This document shows positions 33,579 to 41,966 of a stretch of DNA of 45,127 bases, one piece after another. This DNA is from Chloroflexota bacterium. Lineage in GTDB: Bacteria; Chloroflexota; Anaerolineae; Aggregatilineales; Aggregatilineaceae. The stretch spans positions 1 through 45,127 of the forward strand of contig JAAYCM010000127.1 in assembly GCA_012729765.1 (NCBI GenBank). Direction: 5' to 3'. Position 1 is the first letter of the stretch, and each line of letters opens with the position of its first letter. The position numbers and the translations under genes were made by a program. Under the pieces are notes generated by a model. That model was given only the letters and a program-made list of their open reading frames with translations, ran no database searches and was not told the origin of the DNA.

Positions 33579-34627
33579 TGTCCGGTCTGTTCTCTCGTGT
33601 AGTGAACGGCGCTCAGTTCGCGCAGGCGCGCAGCGGCCTGCTCCGGGGTGATGTCGCGCTGGGGCGTGCCCAGCATCTCGTAGCCGACCATATGCTTCTT
33701 GACGGTCGCGCTCCGCAGCAGGGGCGGGTAGAAGTGGGCGTGCAGGTGCCAGTAGGGATGTTCCTGGCCGTCGGTCGGCTGCTGGTGAAAGCCCATGCTG
33801 TAGGGAAACAGCGTGCGGAACAGATTATCGTAGCGGGCCGTGATCTGGTGCAGCGCGTCGGCCAGGGCCTCGCGTTCGGCATCGTCCAGCTCCGGGATGC
33901 TGCGCGCGGGCCGGGTGCTGATCAGCAGCGTCTCGAACGGCCAGATCGCCCAGAAGGGCACCAGCACGGCCCAGTGCGCGTTGGCATAGATGATCCGCGC
34001 CTGGCGGCGCTGCTCTTCGGCCAGATAGTCGGCCAGCAGTGTGACGCCGTGCGCGGCGTAGTAGTCGCGCTGGGTAGCGATCTCCTTGTCGATCTCGCGC
34101 GGCAGCCGCCCGGTGGCCCAGATCTGGCCGTGCGGGTGCGGGTTGGACGCGCCCATCGCCGCGCCCTTGTTCTCAAACACCTGCACATAGCGGATGAAAT
34201 CGCGCCCGCCCAGGTCGAGCGTCTGTTCGGCCCAGGTATCGATCACCGGGCGGATCTGGTCCGGCTCCATCTGGCCGAGCGTCAGATCGTGGCGCGGGTT
34301 GAAGCACACCACCCGGCAGATGCCGCGCTCGCCCTCAAGGCGGAACAGGGAATGCGTCTCCGGCTCGTCGGTGGGGGTGTCGGGCAGCAGCGCCGGGAAG
34401 TCGTTGTCAAAGACGAAGGTACCGGTGTAGGGCGGGTTGGTCTTGCCCCCGGCGCGCGCGTTGCCGGGGCAGAGATAGCACGCCGGATCGTAGGCCGGGC
34501 GCGTGTCGGGCGGGGCGGTTTCGACCTGGCCCTGCCAGGGGCGTTTGGCGCGGTGCGGCGATACCAGAATCCACTCGCCGGTCAGCGCGTTATAGCGGCG
34601 GTGGGGATGTTCGGTCGGGTTTAGCAT
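33575..34627 (-). CDS. galT: Galactose-1-phosphate uridylyltransferase
   Basis: This enzyme exchanges UMP between UDP-glucose and galactose 1-phosphate in the Leloir pathway. The N-terminal [20 protein letters not shown] is the family signature. C53 and C56 (CYLCPG, in the numbering from the upstream GTG) contribute to the metal site, and the nucleophilic His is the second in [13 protein letters not shown] lies 9 bp upstream at 34636, but the ATG at 34627 is better placed behind GAGTGAG. It is the first gene of galTK. The DNA between it and the divergent propeller gene (174 bp) shows no clear promoter. Confidence 0.94.
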   Translation of the reverse strand: MLNPTEHPHRRYNALTGEWILVSPHRAKRPWQGQVETAPPDTRPAYDPACYLCPGNARAGGKTNPPYTGTFVFDNDFPALLPDTPTDEPETHSLFRLEGERGICRVVCFNPRHDLTLGQMEPDQIRPVIDTWAEQTLDLGGRDFIRYVQVFENKGAAMGASNPHPHGQIWATGRLPREIDKEIATQRDYYAAHGVTLLADYLAEEQRRQARIIYANAHWAVLVPFWAIWPFETLLISTRPARSIPELDDAEREALADALHQITARYDNLFRTLFPYSMGFHQQPTDGQEHPYWHLHAHFYPPLLRSATVKKHMVGYEMLGTPQRDITPEQAAARLRELSAVHYTREQTGQ

Positions 34628-34810
34628 CAGGCTCACTCGTCAAAGGTGCGGCGGCAGTCAATCTTGCGGGTTAGTGTACAAAATCGGGGCGCATTTCGCT
34701 ACGTTTTGCCGCCCGGTGCGCCCGGCCTGCGCTGTTATTGCGCCAAAGCGCGACCCGGCGTAGAGTCCTCTGCTGGAACGGCGCTTACCTCACACAGAAG
34801 GGGAGCTGAT

Positions 34811-35944
34811 ATGTGGCATAAACTGGCGGGACTCGCGGTGGTGCTCTGTGCCGCCGCCGGATTGGTGGGCCTGGGCGGGATGAGCGGCCCGGCGCAGGCC
34901 CAGGAAGATTATGAACTTCGCTCGATCCCGGTGACCGGCGAATCGTTTGTCGGGGCGTTTTTGTCGCCGGATGCGCAGACTCTCGCCGTGTTCGAGGACG
35001 GGAATCTGCACAACAACGAGCTGGTCCTGTTCTATCTGCCCGTGCGGCTGGTGAACCTGGAAACGGAAGCTGTCACGCCGCTGATCGGGGCGACCGACTA
35101 CGCGACCAGCGCGGCTTTCTCGCCGGACGGATCGCAGTTGGCGACCTATCACGGCAGCGGGACGATCTTCCTGTGGGATGTGAGCGCGGGCGAGGAGATC
35201 GGCCAGCTACCGGCTTTTCCCGGTGCGGCACGCCTGGGATATATGCCGGATGGCGAGCGGCTGGTCGTGCTGCCCAGCTTGAATATACCCCACATCCTCG
35301 TGTGGGATATCGAGCAGAACGCGATCACGAAGGTGCTGATGCAGCGTTACGCCACGCTCGGCCAGTACCGCGAGAGCCTGTCGTCCTTCTCGCCCGATTA
35401 CCTGCTTGGTTTCGATGTGTCGAAGGATGGCTCGACCATCGCGACCTCGACCTTCTACAACAATATTCTGCTGTGGGATGCTGAAAGCGGCAAGGCACGC
35501 GTCCTGGTTGCCTCTGAAGAACAGCGTCCGGTGCTGGATATTCGGACCATCTGGTTTACGTCCGACGGCGCGACTCTGATCTACCGGCACCACCGCAACG
35601 CGACGGTGACATATGTAGATGTGGCCTCGGGGGAGATCGTCAATGAGGTGAGCCTGAGCGCGCCTGCTTCGGTGGCGGTCACGGTGGATGGCAGCCGGAT
35701 CGCGTGGGTGGACCGCGACGCGCGCGCGATCCAGGTGATGGACGTGCCGGGAGCGGGTGGCTCCGGTCCGATTCTGACGATCCCGCTGCCGGAAAACGAG
35801 CTGGACGTGCTGACAGCGACGATGAACTCGCATCTGGCTTTCAGCGCGGACGGCAGCCGCCTGGTGTATGCTGGATTCCTGACGAACTATCCTGGCGAGA
35901 ACGAAGTGATTGTGATCGACTTCCCGACCGGAGTGGCTGGGTAA
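34811..35944 (+). CDS. Secreted beta-propeller (WD40/YVTN-like) protein
   Basis: This 377-residue protein has a signal peptide (LAGLAVVLCAAAGLVGLGG, cleavage near AQA-QED, about residue 31). The rest is made of WD-like blades with repeated SPDG(S/A) turns and strand ends such as IFLWDVSAGEEI and NILLWDAESGKARVL. This fits a seven-bladed propeller outside the membrane. There is no lipobox. The frame is open to 34646, but the ATG at 34811 follows AAGGGGAGCTGAT and begins the signal. The role is likely protein contact; no catalytic motif is seen. It is divergent from galTK. Confidence 0.75.
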   Translation: MWHKLAGLAVVLCAAAGLVGLGGMSGPAQAQEDYELRSIPVTGESFVGAFLSPDAQTLAVFEDGNLHNNELVLFYLPVRLVNLETEAVTPLIGATDYATSAAFSPDGSQLATYHGSGTIFLWDVSAGEEIGQLPAFPGAARLGYMPDGERLVVLPSLNIPHILVWDIEQNAITKVLMQRYATLGQYRESLSSFSPDYLLGFDVSKDGSTIATSTFYNNILLWDAESGKARVLVASEEQRPVLDIRTIWFTSDGATLIYRHHRNATVTYVDVASGEIVNEVSLSAPASVAVTVDGSRIAWVDRDARAIQVMDVPGAGGSGPILTIPLPENELDVLTATMNSHLAFSADGSRLVYAGFLTNYPGENEVIVIDFPTGVAG

Positions 35945-36002
35945 CACCACGCCACAGGTCAATCAGCCTGGTAGTGGTGAGGTTTTGACTGAAACCTGTT
36001 TT

Positions 36003-36135
36003 GCCCCCCATCCTAAATCCTTCCCCCACAAGGTGGGAAGGACTTGAAAGACATGGCCGTTCTCCCTTTCCCTCCGCGACAGCGCGGGGGAAGGGGGCGG
36101 GGGATGGGGGGCAGAAATGCATCACACGCGCTTAG
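36003..36135. mobile_element. MITE-like palindromic repeat, copy i
   Basis: The core CCCCCCATCCTAAATCC plus CTTCCCCCACAAGGTGGGAAG is the same as copy g, and CTTTCCCTCCGCGACAGCG is nearly so. The right end ATGCATCACACGCGCTTAG is a close match to copy c. Its last TTAG holds the TAA stop of the SH3-propeller gene. The left terminus is unclear: the DNA at 35945-36002 differs from other copies. Confidence 0.75.
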
Positions 36136-37556
36136 CCCAGCGGCTCCAGCCAGTAGGCGCTGGCGTCGCCTTCGGCGGTCCAGCCGACCGTGCCGTTAGC
36201 GTCCACCTGCCACCAGTTCATCTCGTTCACACAGCGGGGACCATCCAACACCGTGAAGCTGTCACCGCTGGCGATCTGGCCGATGACCGTGCCGCTGCCG
36301 GGTTGATCGCGCAGATTGTTCGGCGGGCCGGGCAGCACGCGCCCGGTATCTCCGATCATGAGCCGGGGTTGCGGCGCGCCGGGACAGCTTACGCTCTCTG
36401 GCGGCTGCACCGATCCAACGCGCCACGCGGCGGGTGCCCACAGCAGCCCATTCCACCACTCGACTTCGGGGAAGCTGTACGCGGCTGGGGTGCCATCACG
36501 CCAGACGATCAGTTGATAGTCTTCGGCCAGGTACGCGACCGCATTCCCTGCTGGCGAGATCGCCACGTTGTTCACGTAGCCCTGCTCACTGGCGACGATC
36601 TGAGTCGCGCCATCCGGATAGACGGCATACCAGGTGAAGCTGGCGAAATAGCTCTGGGCGGGGTCACGGCTGAAGGTCAGCGCGAGTCTGTCTGGCGCGA
36701 GCGAGCTGTAGAGTTCGGGCTGGCCGTTCAGGGGCTGGGTCTGGCCGGTCAGGGGATTGAGCAGCTCGAAGGTGCCGTCGTGGTAGTAGAGCGCCAGAAA
36801 CTCCTGCCCATTCTGATCGATCCAGAAGGTTTCGCTCAGGACCGGCCCGGTCTGGTCGGGGAACGCGGCTTGCGAGAGCAGGCGGCCTTCGGTGTCGTAG
36901 AACAACAGACTGAGTGAGAAAGTCGAGTCAGCGGGGTTGAACTCGTAGCTGTGCAGCACGAAGGCGCTGCGGCCCCATGCCACCGGGATCGGGCCGGGAA
37001 CGCCGCCCTGATCGGGCAGGTTGGTGATCACTTCGCGCTGGGTGCCCTGCGCCAGATCGTAGACCATCAGGCGGTTGGTATCGCGCGCCAGCGAAGGATA
37101 GTGCAGCTCCGTCCAGGCGACCTGCTGCCCATCCGGCGACCACACCGGCGCGGATCGCATCAGGGCGCTGTCCTCGCGGCCCTCGGTGAAGAAAGAAGCG
37201 TCTTCGGGCTGAGTCGCAATCGCCGCGCTGCGCCCGGTCTGGATATCCACAATCACGATATCGGACGGGAGCGCCCCGCCGCCGATGCCCCCCGTCGCCT
37301 CGATCGCTTCGAGTGTGATCGGTGAGAATGCCAGGTAGGCGATGCGCTGGCCGTCGGGCGAGAGCGCCGGGCTGGACACGTTCGAGGGGACGAGCGGTGT
37401 AGGGGCCGCCTCGCCTTCATTCCAGGTCCACAGCCCGCCGTTCATGAACAGTACCAATGGCGCCGCGCCAGACTGCGCGTGCAGGGCGTCCGGACTGAGC
37501 GGCAGCGCGGCCCACGCCAGCAGTCCAACCAGCACCAGGATCAATCGGGTTTTCAT
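36132..37556 (-). CDS. Secreted TolB-like propeller with one C-terminal SH3 domain
   Basis: This 474-residue protein has a signal peptide (RLILVLVGLLAWAALPLS, with HAQS near 27-30). A PD40/TolB-like propeller follows, with LSPDGQRIAYLAFSP, WSPDGQQVAWTELHYPS and ISPAGNAVAYLAED. The C-terminal 90 residues form a bacterial SH3-type domain (PRLMIGDTGRVLPGPPNNLR, then WWQVDANGTVGWTAEGDASA). This domain is the same family as the six copies in the neighbouring 964-residue protein and probably binds cell-wall or sugar ligands. The stop codon is in a repeat end. GAGGA precedes the ATG. Confidence 0.8.
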   Translation of the reverse strand: MKTRLILVLVGLLAWAALPLSPDALHAQSGAAPLVLFMNGGLWTWNEGEAAPTPLVPSNVSSPALSPDGQRIAYLAFSPITLEAIEATGGIGGGALPSDIVIVDIQTGRSAAIATQPEDASFFTEGREDSALMRSAPVWSPDGQQVAWTELHYPSLARDTNRLMVYDLAQGTQREVITNLPDQGGVPGPIPVAWGRSAFVLHSYEFNPADSTFSLSLLFYDTEGRLLSQAAFPDQTGPVLSETFWIDQNGQEFLALYYHDGTFELLNPLTGQTQPLNGQPELYSSLAPDRLALTFSRDPAQSYFASFTWYAVYPDGATQIVASEQGYVNNVAISPAGNAVAYLAEDYQLIVWRDGTPAAYSFPEVEWWNGLLWAPAAWRVGSVQPPESVSCPGAPQPRLMIGDTGRVLPGPPNNLRDQPGSGTVIGQIASGDSFTVLDGPRCVNEMNWWQVDANGTVGWTAEGDASAYWLEPLG

Positions 37557-37645
37557 ATCGCTACTTTATCCTCAGAGGAAATCGAGAGCTGTTGATACGG
37601 CCACTCTAGCGCCGCGCCGTGACTGCATCGTGACCGCGCCGGAAT

Positions 37646-38428
37646 TCAGCCCTCAAAGCCGAACGAGCCGATCACCGCTTCGAGCCGGTCGAGCGTTGGC
37701 TCGAAGTCGAACGGCTCGGCCTGGTTGAGCTGGCTGACGCTGTCGCGCAGATAGGGGATGAACTGCTCATCGAACGTTTCGTCCATGACGCCCATCTCAG
37801 CCGGGAACATCCCCGCGTCGATGTTGAACACGGCGGAGACGTAGATTGAACCGTCGCTGCTGAGGCCCTGGAAAGTGTACAGAAATTCGCTGGCGACAAA
37901 CGGCGAGACATCCAGCCGGAAGAGGGTCACATACGCGATGCCGGACAGCGTCTCGGTCTGGACGTACCCCGCGCGGGCGCGGATTACCTGGACCCCCGTA
38001 ACGATGGGCAGGAACGGCAGGCTCTCGCCCGTCCCGTCATCGTTCACGGCCATAGTCGCTTCCAGGTCCGGGCGCTCGGCCAGCAGCGTCTGCAACTGCT
38101 GATACTGATCCTGATTGGCGGGGTAACTTTCGAAGTCCGCAACCGGGTAGACCGAGATCACGCCGGGCACCTGGAGCAAGCCACCGCGCGTTTCGTCGCC
38201 CTCGTTGTAGAGCGTGAACCGGGTATGCGGCGACTGCGGCCAGCCGGGCGCTTCCCAATCGACCGGATCGCCGGGGAACTGCCAGATATCGACGTTCGTC
38301 GCCAGCGACTCGTCGAAGCTGAAGCGGAAGCCGTCGAAGGAGACGACGTGCACGGGATCGGCCTGGGCCAACACCGGGGCGGCGCTGAGAGCCAGGACCA
38401 GCAGCAGGATCAGGAACCTGATACGCAT
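37646..38428 (-). CDS. Secreted protein of unknown function
   Basis: This 260-residue protein begins with a clear signal peptide (RIRFLILLLVLALSAAPVLA, cleavage near AQA). The mature part has no motif I recognise: it starts VHVVSFDGFRFSFDESLATN, carries YVTLFRLDVSPFVASEFLYT and ends with an acidic helix. The ATG at 38428 follows AAGGAG; an extended frame reaches 38533. It is located between two SH3-propeller genes on the same strand, so a shared cell-surface role is likely. A TATAAT lies upstream, with two direct AGGCCGAGG repeats 18 bp apart (38477 and 38495). Confidence 0.65.
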   Translation of the reverse strand: MRIRFLILLLVLALSAAPVLAQADPVHVVSFDGFRFSFDESLATNVDIWQFPGDPVDWEAPGWPQSPHTRFTLYNEGDETRGGLLQVPGVISVYPVADFESYPANQDQYQQLQTLLAERPDLEATMAVNDDGTGESLPFLPIVTGVQVIRARAGYVQTETLSGIAYVTLFRLDVSPFVASEFLYTFQGLSSDGSIYVSAVFNIDAGMFPAEMGVMDETFDEQFIPYLRDSVSQLNQAEPFDFEPTLDRLEAVIGSFGFEG

Positions 38429-38476
38429 ATCTTCATTCTCCTTGCCGCATGACACGATATTCACAATATTATATCT

Positions 38477-38503
38477 AGGCCGAGGATTACATCCAGGCCG
38501 AGG
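38477..38503. promoter_or_regulatory. Direct repeat near the -10 of the 37646-38428 gene
   Basis: AGGCCGAGG occurs at 38477-38485 and 38495-38503. On the minus strand TATAAT follows close downstream (about 38467-38472), with no good -35. The repeats could be binding sites for an activator or an alternative sigma factor. Confidence 0.4.
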
Positions 38504-38507
38504 CAAG

Positions 38508-38544
38508 CGGAGACGCCCGCTCAGGCGTGACACGGACGTCTCCG
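38508..38544. terminator. Hairpin downstream of the 964-residue SH3 protein gene
   Basis: CGGAGACG and CGTCTCCG form a perfect 8-bp stem with a large loop that contains a smaller CGCC/GGCG stem. It lies 25-61 bp beyond the stop (38569). No U-run follows, so termination is uncertain. Confidence 0.4.
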
Positions 38545-38568
38545 TCAGGATGGCGCGAATTGTAAAGG

Positions 38569-41463
38569 CTAGCCGAGCGGCTCCAGCCAGTAGATGCCGC
38601 CTTCACCCTCAGCCGTCCAGCCGATCACGCCGCCGTAGTTGACGCGCCACCAGACGCGCCCATCGTTGCCGCACTGCGGTCCGCTCAGCACGGTAAACAC
38701 GCCGCCGCCGGGAATCTCCCCGATCACGCGGCTGGCCGCGCCGGTGCCGGGTCCGTCGCGCAGGACGTTGGGCGTGCCGGGCGTAACACGCGCCTGGATG
38801 CCGGGCACGAGCCGGGTGGGCAGGCTGAACGAGCACACGAACGGCGACACCCAGTAAGTGCTGCCTTCGCCCTCAGCCGTCCAGCCGACCAGGCCCTGAT
38901 AGTTGACCTGCCACCAATAGCGGCTGTCGGAGCCACACTGCGGCCCGGCCAGCACGCGGAAGAATCCACCGCCGGGAATCTCGCCCAGGATCATGCTGCT
39001 GCTGCCGGTCTGCGGCTGCGAGCGGATCACGTTGGGCGTGCCGGGCGTGACGAATCCCGCCGCGCCGATGGTCAGGCGTGGGGGCAGGGCACAGGCGCGC
39101 GGCTGGGTGGGCGGCGGCGGGGCCGTGACCGGCTCCAGCCAGTAGACTCCGAATTGACCTTCGGGTGTCCAGCCGACCTGGCCGCCGTACTGCACCTGCC
39201 ACCAGAACATCCCCTCGTTGTCGCAGTTTGGCCCGGATAGCACGGTGAAGATTCCGCCAGGCGGGATGCTGCCGATGATCTGGCTGCCGGAGCCGCGTGC
39301 CGGTGCGGTGCGCAGGACATTCGCCTCGCCGGGCGTGACGCGGCCCTGCCCGCCGATCATCAGGCGCGGAGCCAGCGTGCACTCGACCACCGGCGTTGGG
39401 GGCGGCGGGGGCGTGAAGCGGTATGGCTCCAGCCAGTAGTTGCCGCCGTCGCCCTCAGCCGTCCAGCCGACGATGCCCTGATAGTTGACCCGCCACCAGG
39501 TCCGGTTGTCCGGCCCACACTGCGGCCCGGAAAGCACACTGAACACGCCGCCGCCGGGAATCTGGCCGACGCTGCCCGCCGCCGGATTGGGCGCGAGGCG
39601 CAGCGTATTCGGCGCGCCGGGCGTCACATTGGCGAGCATCCCCGGCGCGAGACGCGGAGTGGGGCCGTTGGCGCAGCCAAACGGCGATACCCAGTAGGTC
39701 GTGCCCAGGCCCTCAGCCGTCCAGCCGACCAGCCCTTGATAATCCACCCGCCACCAGTAGTGACCTTCCGGCCCGCAGATCGGCCCTTCGATCACGCGGA
39801 AGAAGCCGCCGCCGGGGATGCGCCCGATGATCGGGCTGTCCTGGCCGCGCCGGGGCTGGGTGCGGAGCACGTTCGGCAGGCCGGGCAGCACATAGCCGGT
39901 CGTGCCGGCGCTGAGACGCGGCGCGAGCGTGCATGCCGGCGGGGGTAGATTCGGCTGGTAGGGCTGGAGCCAGTAGATGCCGCCCTGACCTTCGGGCGTC
40001 CAGCCGACGATGCCCTGATAGCTGATCTGCCACCAGAAGCGGCCTTCGGGCGCGCAGATCGGGCCGGTCAGGACGGTGAACACGCCGCCGCCGGGAATCT
40101 GACCCAGGATCGGGCTGCTGGGGCCGGTGCCGGGCAGGCCGCGAATCACGTTCGGCAGGCCGGGGATGACCTGCGCCTGTCCCCCTGCGATCAGGCGTGG
40201 CATGGGCGCGCAGACGACGAATCCGCCGCCGCCCATCCCGGTCGCGGCATCAGCCTGCGGGGTTGCTTCCGCGAGCGCTGCCGAGGTTTCCGGCGCGGGG
40301 CGCAGTCGCCAGGCTGTGCCGCCCCAGGCGAGCGCGACGTCGCCCGGCGAGGCGATGCCTTCCGTCCCGCTGACGGGCGTGCTCTGGCCGTTCTGCCAGA
40401 TATAGACGGCGTCATTCACATAGGCGAGCGTCTGCCCGTCCGGCGCGATCGCCACGCTCGACGGGCCGCCCAGCACATCGAGCGGCATAATCGGCTCGCC
40501 TTCGGACGTGTTCACCGTCCAGATCGCGCGCAGGTTGCCGCTCTCGTCGGCTTCGGGCGTGCGCGTGACCGTCAGCGAGGCATCCGGCTCGGACGTGCTG
40601 TACAGTTCCGGCGTGGCGGCGGTTTCTTCCAGGCTGCCGGTCAGCGGATTGAGCACATAACGGCGACCGCTCGGATAGAGCAGGCCAATCATGTCGCGGC
40701 CATCTTGCTCCACCCACACGAAGTCGAAGAGCTGCTCGGTTGCGGTGCTGCTGACGACGGTTTGCGAGAGCAAACTGCCGTTCGGATCGTAAACCGCGAT
40801 GGTTTCCTCAAATTCGCCCGTTTCGGCGTTGAACCCACCGTTCATCACGGCGATCCCGTCGCTGCCCCACTTGACCGGGTAGAGCGGGAAGTGCCCGGCA
40901 TCGGCGAACGGGAACGGCAGCGCCGGCACGATTACCTGGCTGCCGCCGGTCGCCACGTCGTAGACGACCAGTTGATACTGCGAGTTCGGCTCGACCAGCT
41001 CGTTCCACGCCAGCCGCATCCCGTCCGGCGACCAGGACGGAGTCCCGCGCACGGCATAGCGCCCTGGCACGCCTTCGACCAGGTACGACACATCGCCGGG
41101 CTGTTCGGCAGCGCGCACGCCGTCGCCGGATGCCACGTCGAGCAGCCAGATGTTACTGGGGACGGTGCCGGGGAGTTCCTGGCCGCTCGCCAGCGCCTCG
41201 ACGGCGACTTCGGCCCACGAGGTATAGGCGACGCGGCTGCCGTCGGGTGAGAGCACGGGCCGCTGGTTGTAGCCCCAGGTGGTAAGCTGCTGAAGCTCGC
41301 CGCCCGGCGTCCACTGCCACAGATCGCCATTGAGCAGGATGACGAGCGGGGCATCGGCCTGGCGCGCCTGGGCAGGGGGGCGGTTTGCGGCAAAGGGAGC
41401 TAGCAGACTGAGGAGAAGCACGAGGAGCATGGGGCCGGCGAAGGCCCATCGTCTGTGGCGCAT
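38569..41463 (-). CDS. Secreted propeller protein with six tandem bacterial SH3 domains
   Basis: This 964-residue protein has a signal peptide (AGPMLLVLLLSLLAPFA), an N-terminal PD40/TolB-like propeller (about 30-400: LSPDGSRVAYTSWAEV, WSPDGMRLAWNEL, IAPDGQTLAYVND), and six SH3-like repeats of about 86-90 residues (about 415-964). Each repeat has the plan C..PRL..G..A.V.PG.PN.LR, IPGGG.F.VL.GP.C, WW.V.Y.G.VGWT.EG and YWL.P. Two Cys per repeat at fixed places suggest a disulfide in each, consistent with export. The SH3 repeats probably bind wall or surface polymers. The protein is a larger paralogue of the one at 36132. The ATG has AAGGACAAGG upstream; TATGAT in the leader is a candidate -10. 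Confidence 0.8.
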   Translation of the reverse strand: MRHRRWAFAGPMLLVLLLSLLAPFAANRPPAQARQADAPLVILLNGDLWQWTPGGELQQLTTWGYNQRPVLSPDGSRVAYTSWAEVAVEALASGQELPGTVPSNIWLLDVASGDGVRAAEQPGDVSYLVEGVPGRYAVRGTPSWSPDGMRLAWNELVEPNSQYQLVVYDVATGGSQVIVPALPFPFADAGHFPLYPVKWGSDGIAVMNGGFNAETGEFEETIAVYDPNGSLLSQTVVSSTATEQLFDFVWVEQDGRDMIGLLYPSGRRYVLNPLTGSLEETAATPELYSTSEPDASLTVTRTPEADESGNLRAIWTVNTSEGEPIMPLDVLGGPSSVAIAPDGQTLAYVNDAVYIWQNGQSTPVSGTEGIASPGDVALAWGGTAWRLRPAPETSAALAEATPQADAATGMGGGGFVVCAPMPRLIAGGQAQVIPGLPNVIRGLPGTGPSSPILGQIPGGGVFTVLTGPICAPEGRFWWQISYQGIVGWTPEGQGGIYWLQPYQPNLPPPACTLAPRLSAGTTGYVLPGLPNVLRTQPRRGQDSPIIGRIPGGGFFRVIEGPICGPEGHYWWRVDYQGLVGWTAEGLGTTYWVSPFGCANGPTPRLAPGMLANVTPGAPNTLRLAPNPAAGSVGQIPGGGVFSVLSGPQCGPDNRTWWRVNYQGIVGWTAEGDGGNYWLEPYRFTPPPPPTPVVECTLAPRLMIGGQGRVTPGEANVLRTAPARGSGSQIIGSIPPGGIFTVLSGPNCDNEGMFWWQVQYGGQVGWTPEGQFGVYWLEPVTAPPPPTQPRACALPPRLTIGAAGFVTPGTPNVIRSQPQTGSSSMILGEIPGGGFFRVLAGPQCGSDSRYWWQVNYQGLVGWTAEGEGSTYWVSPFVCSFSLPTRLVPGIQARVTPGTPNVLRDGPGTGAASRVIGEIPGGGVFTVLSGPQCGNDGRVWWRVNYGGVIGWTAEGEGGIYWLEPLG
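38572..40217 (-). repeat. Six-copy in-gene tandem repeat encoding SH3 domains
   Basis: The DNA repeats at about 255-275 bp steps, with copies differing in places but sharing runs such as GCCGCCGGGAATC and the CAGCCGTCCAGCCGAC block. Tandem in-frame units of this kind can gain or lose copies by recombination. Confidence 0.8.
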
Positions 41464-41623
41464 ACGACCTTGTCCTTTTCCGTAAGCGAGTGGCAGAAGC
41501 AGATCGCCGTGCCCTGGAACGTCTCACGGCTGTATGCTAATCATAGCATGAAGCTATCAGGCGCGTGCCCGGCGGCTGGAATACGGAAAGCACACCATCG
41601 GTCGCCGGTTGGGCGCTGGCTTT
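41464..41623. other. Upstream region of the SH3 protein gene
   Basis: About 160 bp before the repeats. On the minus strand it has TATGAT as a possible -10 and a good ribosome site before the start codon. I see no other gene here. Confidence 0.4.
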
Positions 41624-41629
41624 GCCGCC

Positions 41630-41766
41630 CCTCATCCCCCGACCCCTTCGCGCACTGCTGCGCGGGGAGAAAGGGTGTTTGCAGGGGTGAGGCTTGCATC
41701 GCCCGCTTGAAAGGCGAGTAGGGCAAGCCCTACCCCTACGTGAGGTGCGGCGGGGTTGGAGTCCCC
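41630..41766. repeat. Second intergenic repeat family, copy j
   Basis: This copy is the reverse-oriented partner of copy h: GGGCAAGCCCTACCCCTACG and GCTTGCATCGCCCGC correspond to its two hairpins, here partly mutated, next to the CCCCTTCGCGC/GCGCGGGG arm. The two copies lie 10.6 kb apart. Confidence 0.65.
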
Positions 41767-41831
41767 TCAGCCCCAGTGTGGGAGCGGGTGCGCATCACGC
41801 CGGGGCGAGGGGGTTCTCAAAGGGCCTCTAT

Positions 41832-41966
41832 TACTACAGCCGCAGGCAGCCCTCACCCTAAATCCCTCTCCCTCAGGGCGAGGGACTTTCCGAACTCGCT
41901 CTCCGTCTCCCTGAGGGAGAAGGGGCCGGGGGATGAGGGCCAAGCCTGGCAAGTGTTGCTGTAGTA
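41832..41966. mobile_element. MITE-like palindromic repeat, copy k, with its own terminal repeats
   Basis: Nine-bp perfect terminal inverted repeats, TACTACAGC (41832-41840) and GCTGTAGTA (41958-41966), enclose CCCTCACCCTAAATCCCTC, a CCCTCAGGGCGAGGG arm and CTCCCTGAGGGAGAAGGGG. The right end runs directly into the CTA that encodes the TAG stop of the M24 gene. The ends differ from copies b, c and g. Confidence 0.7.

Noticed and set aside
38572..40217. A CRISPR-like or satellite array
   Set aside because: Units are 255-275 bp, in frame, and encode SH3 domains. There are no short identical repeats with unique spacers.
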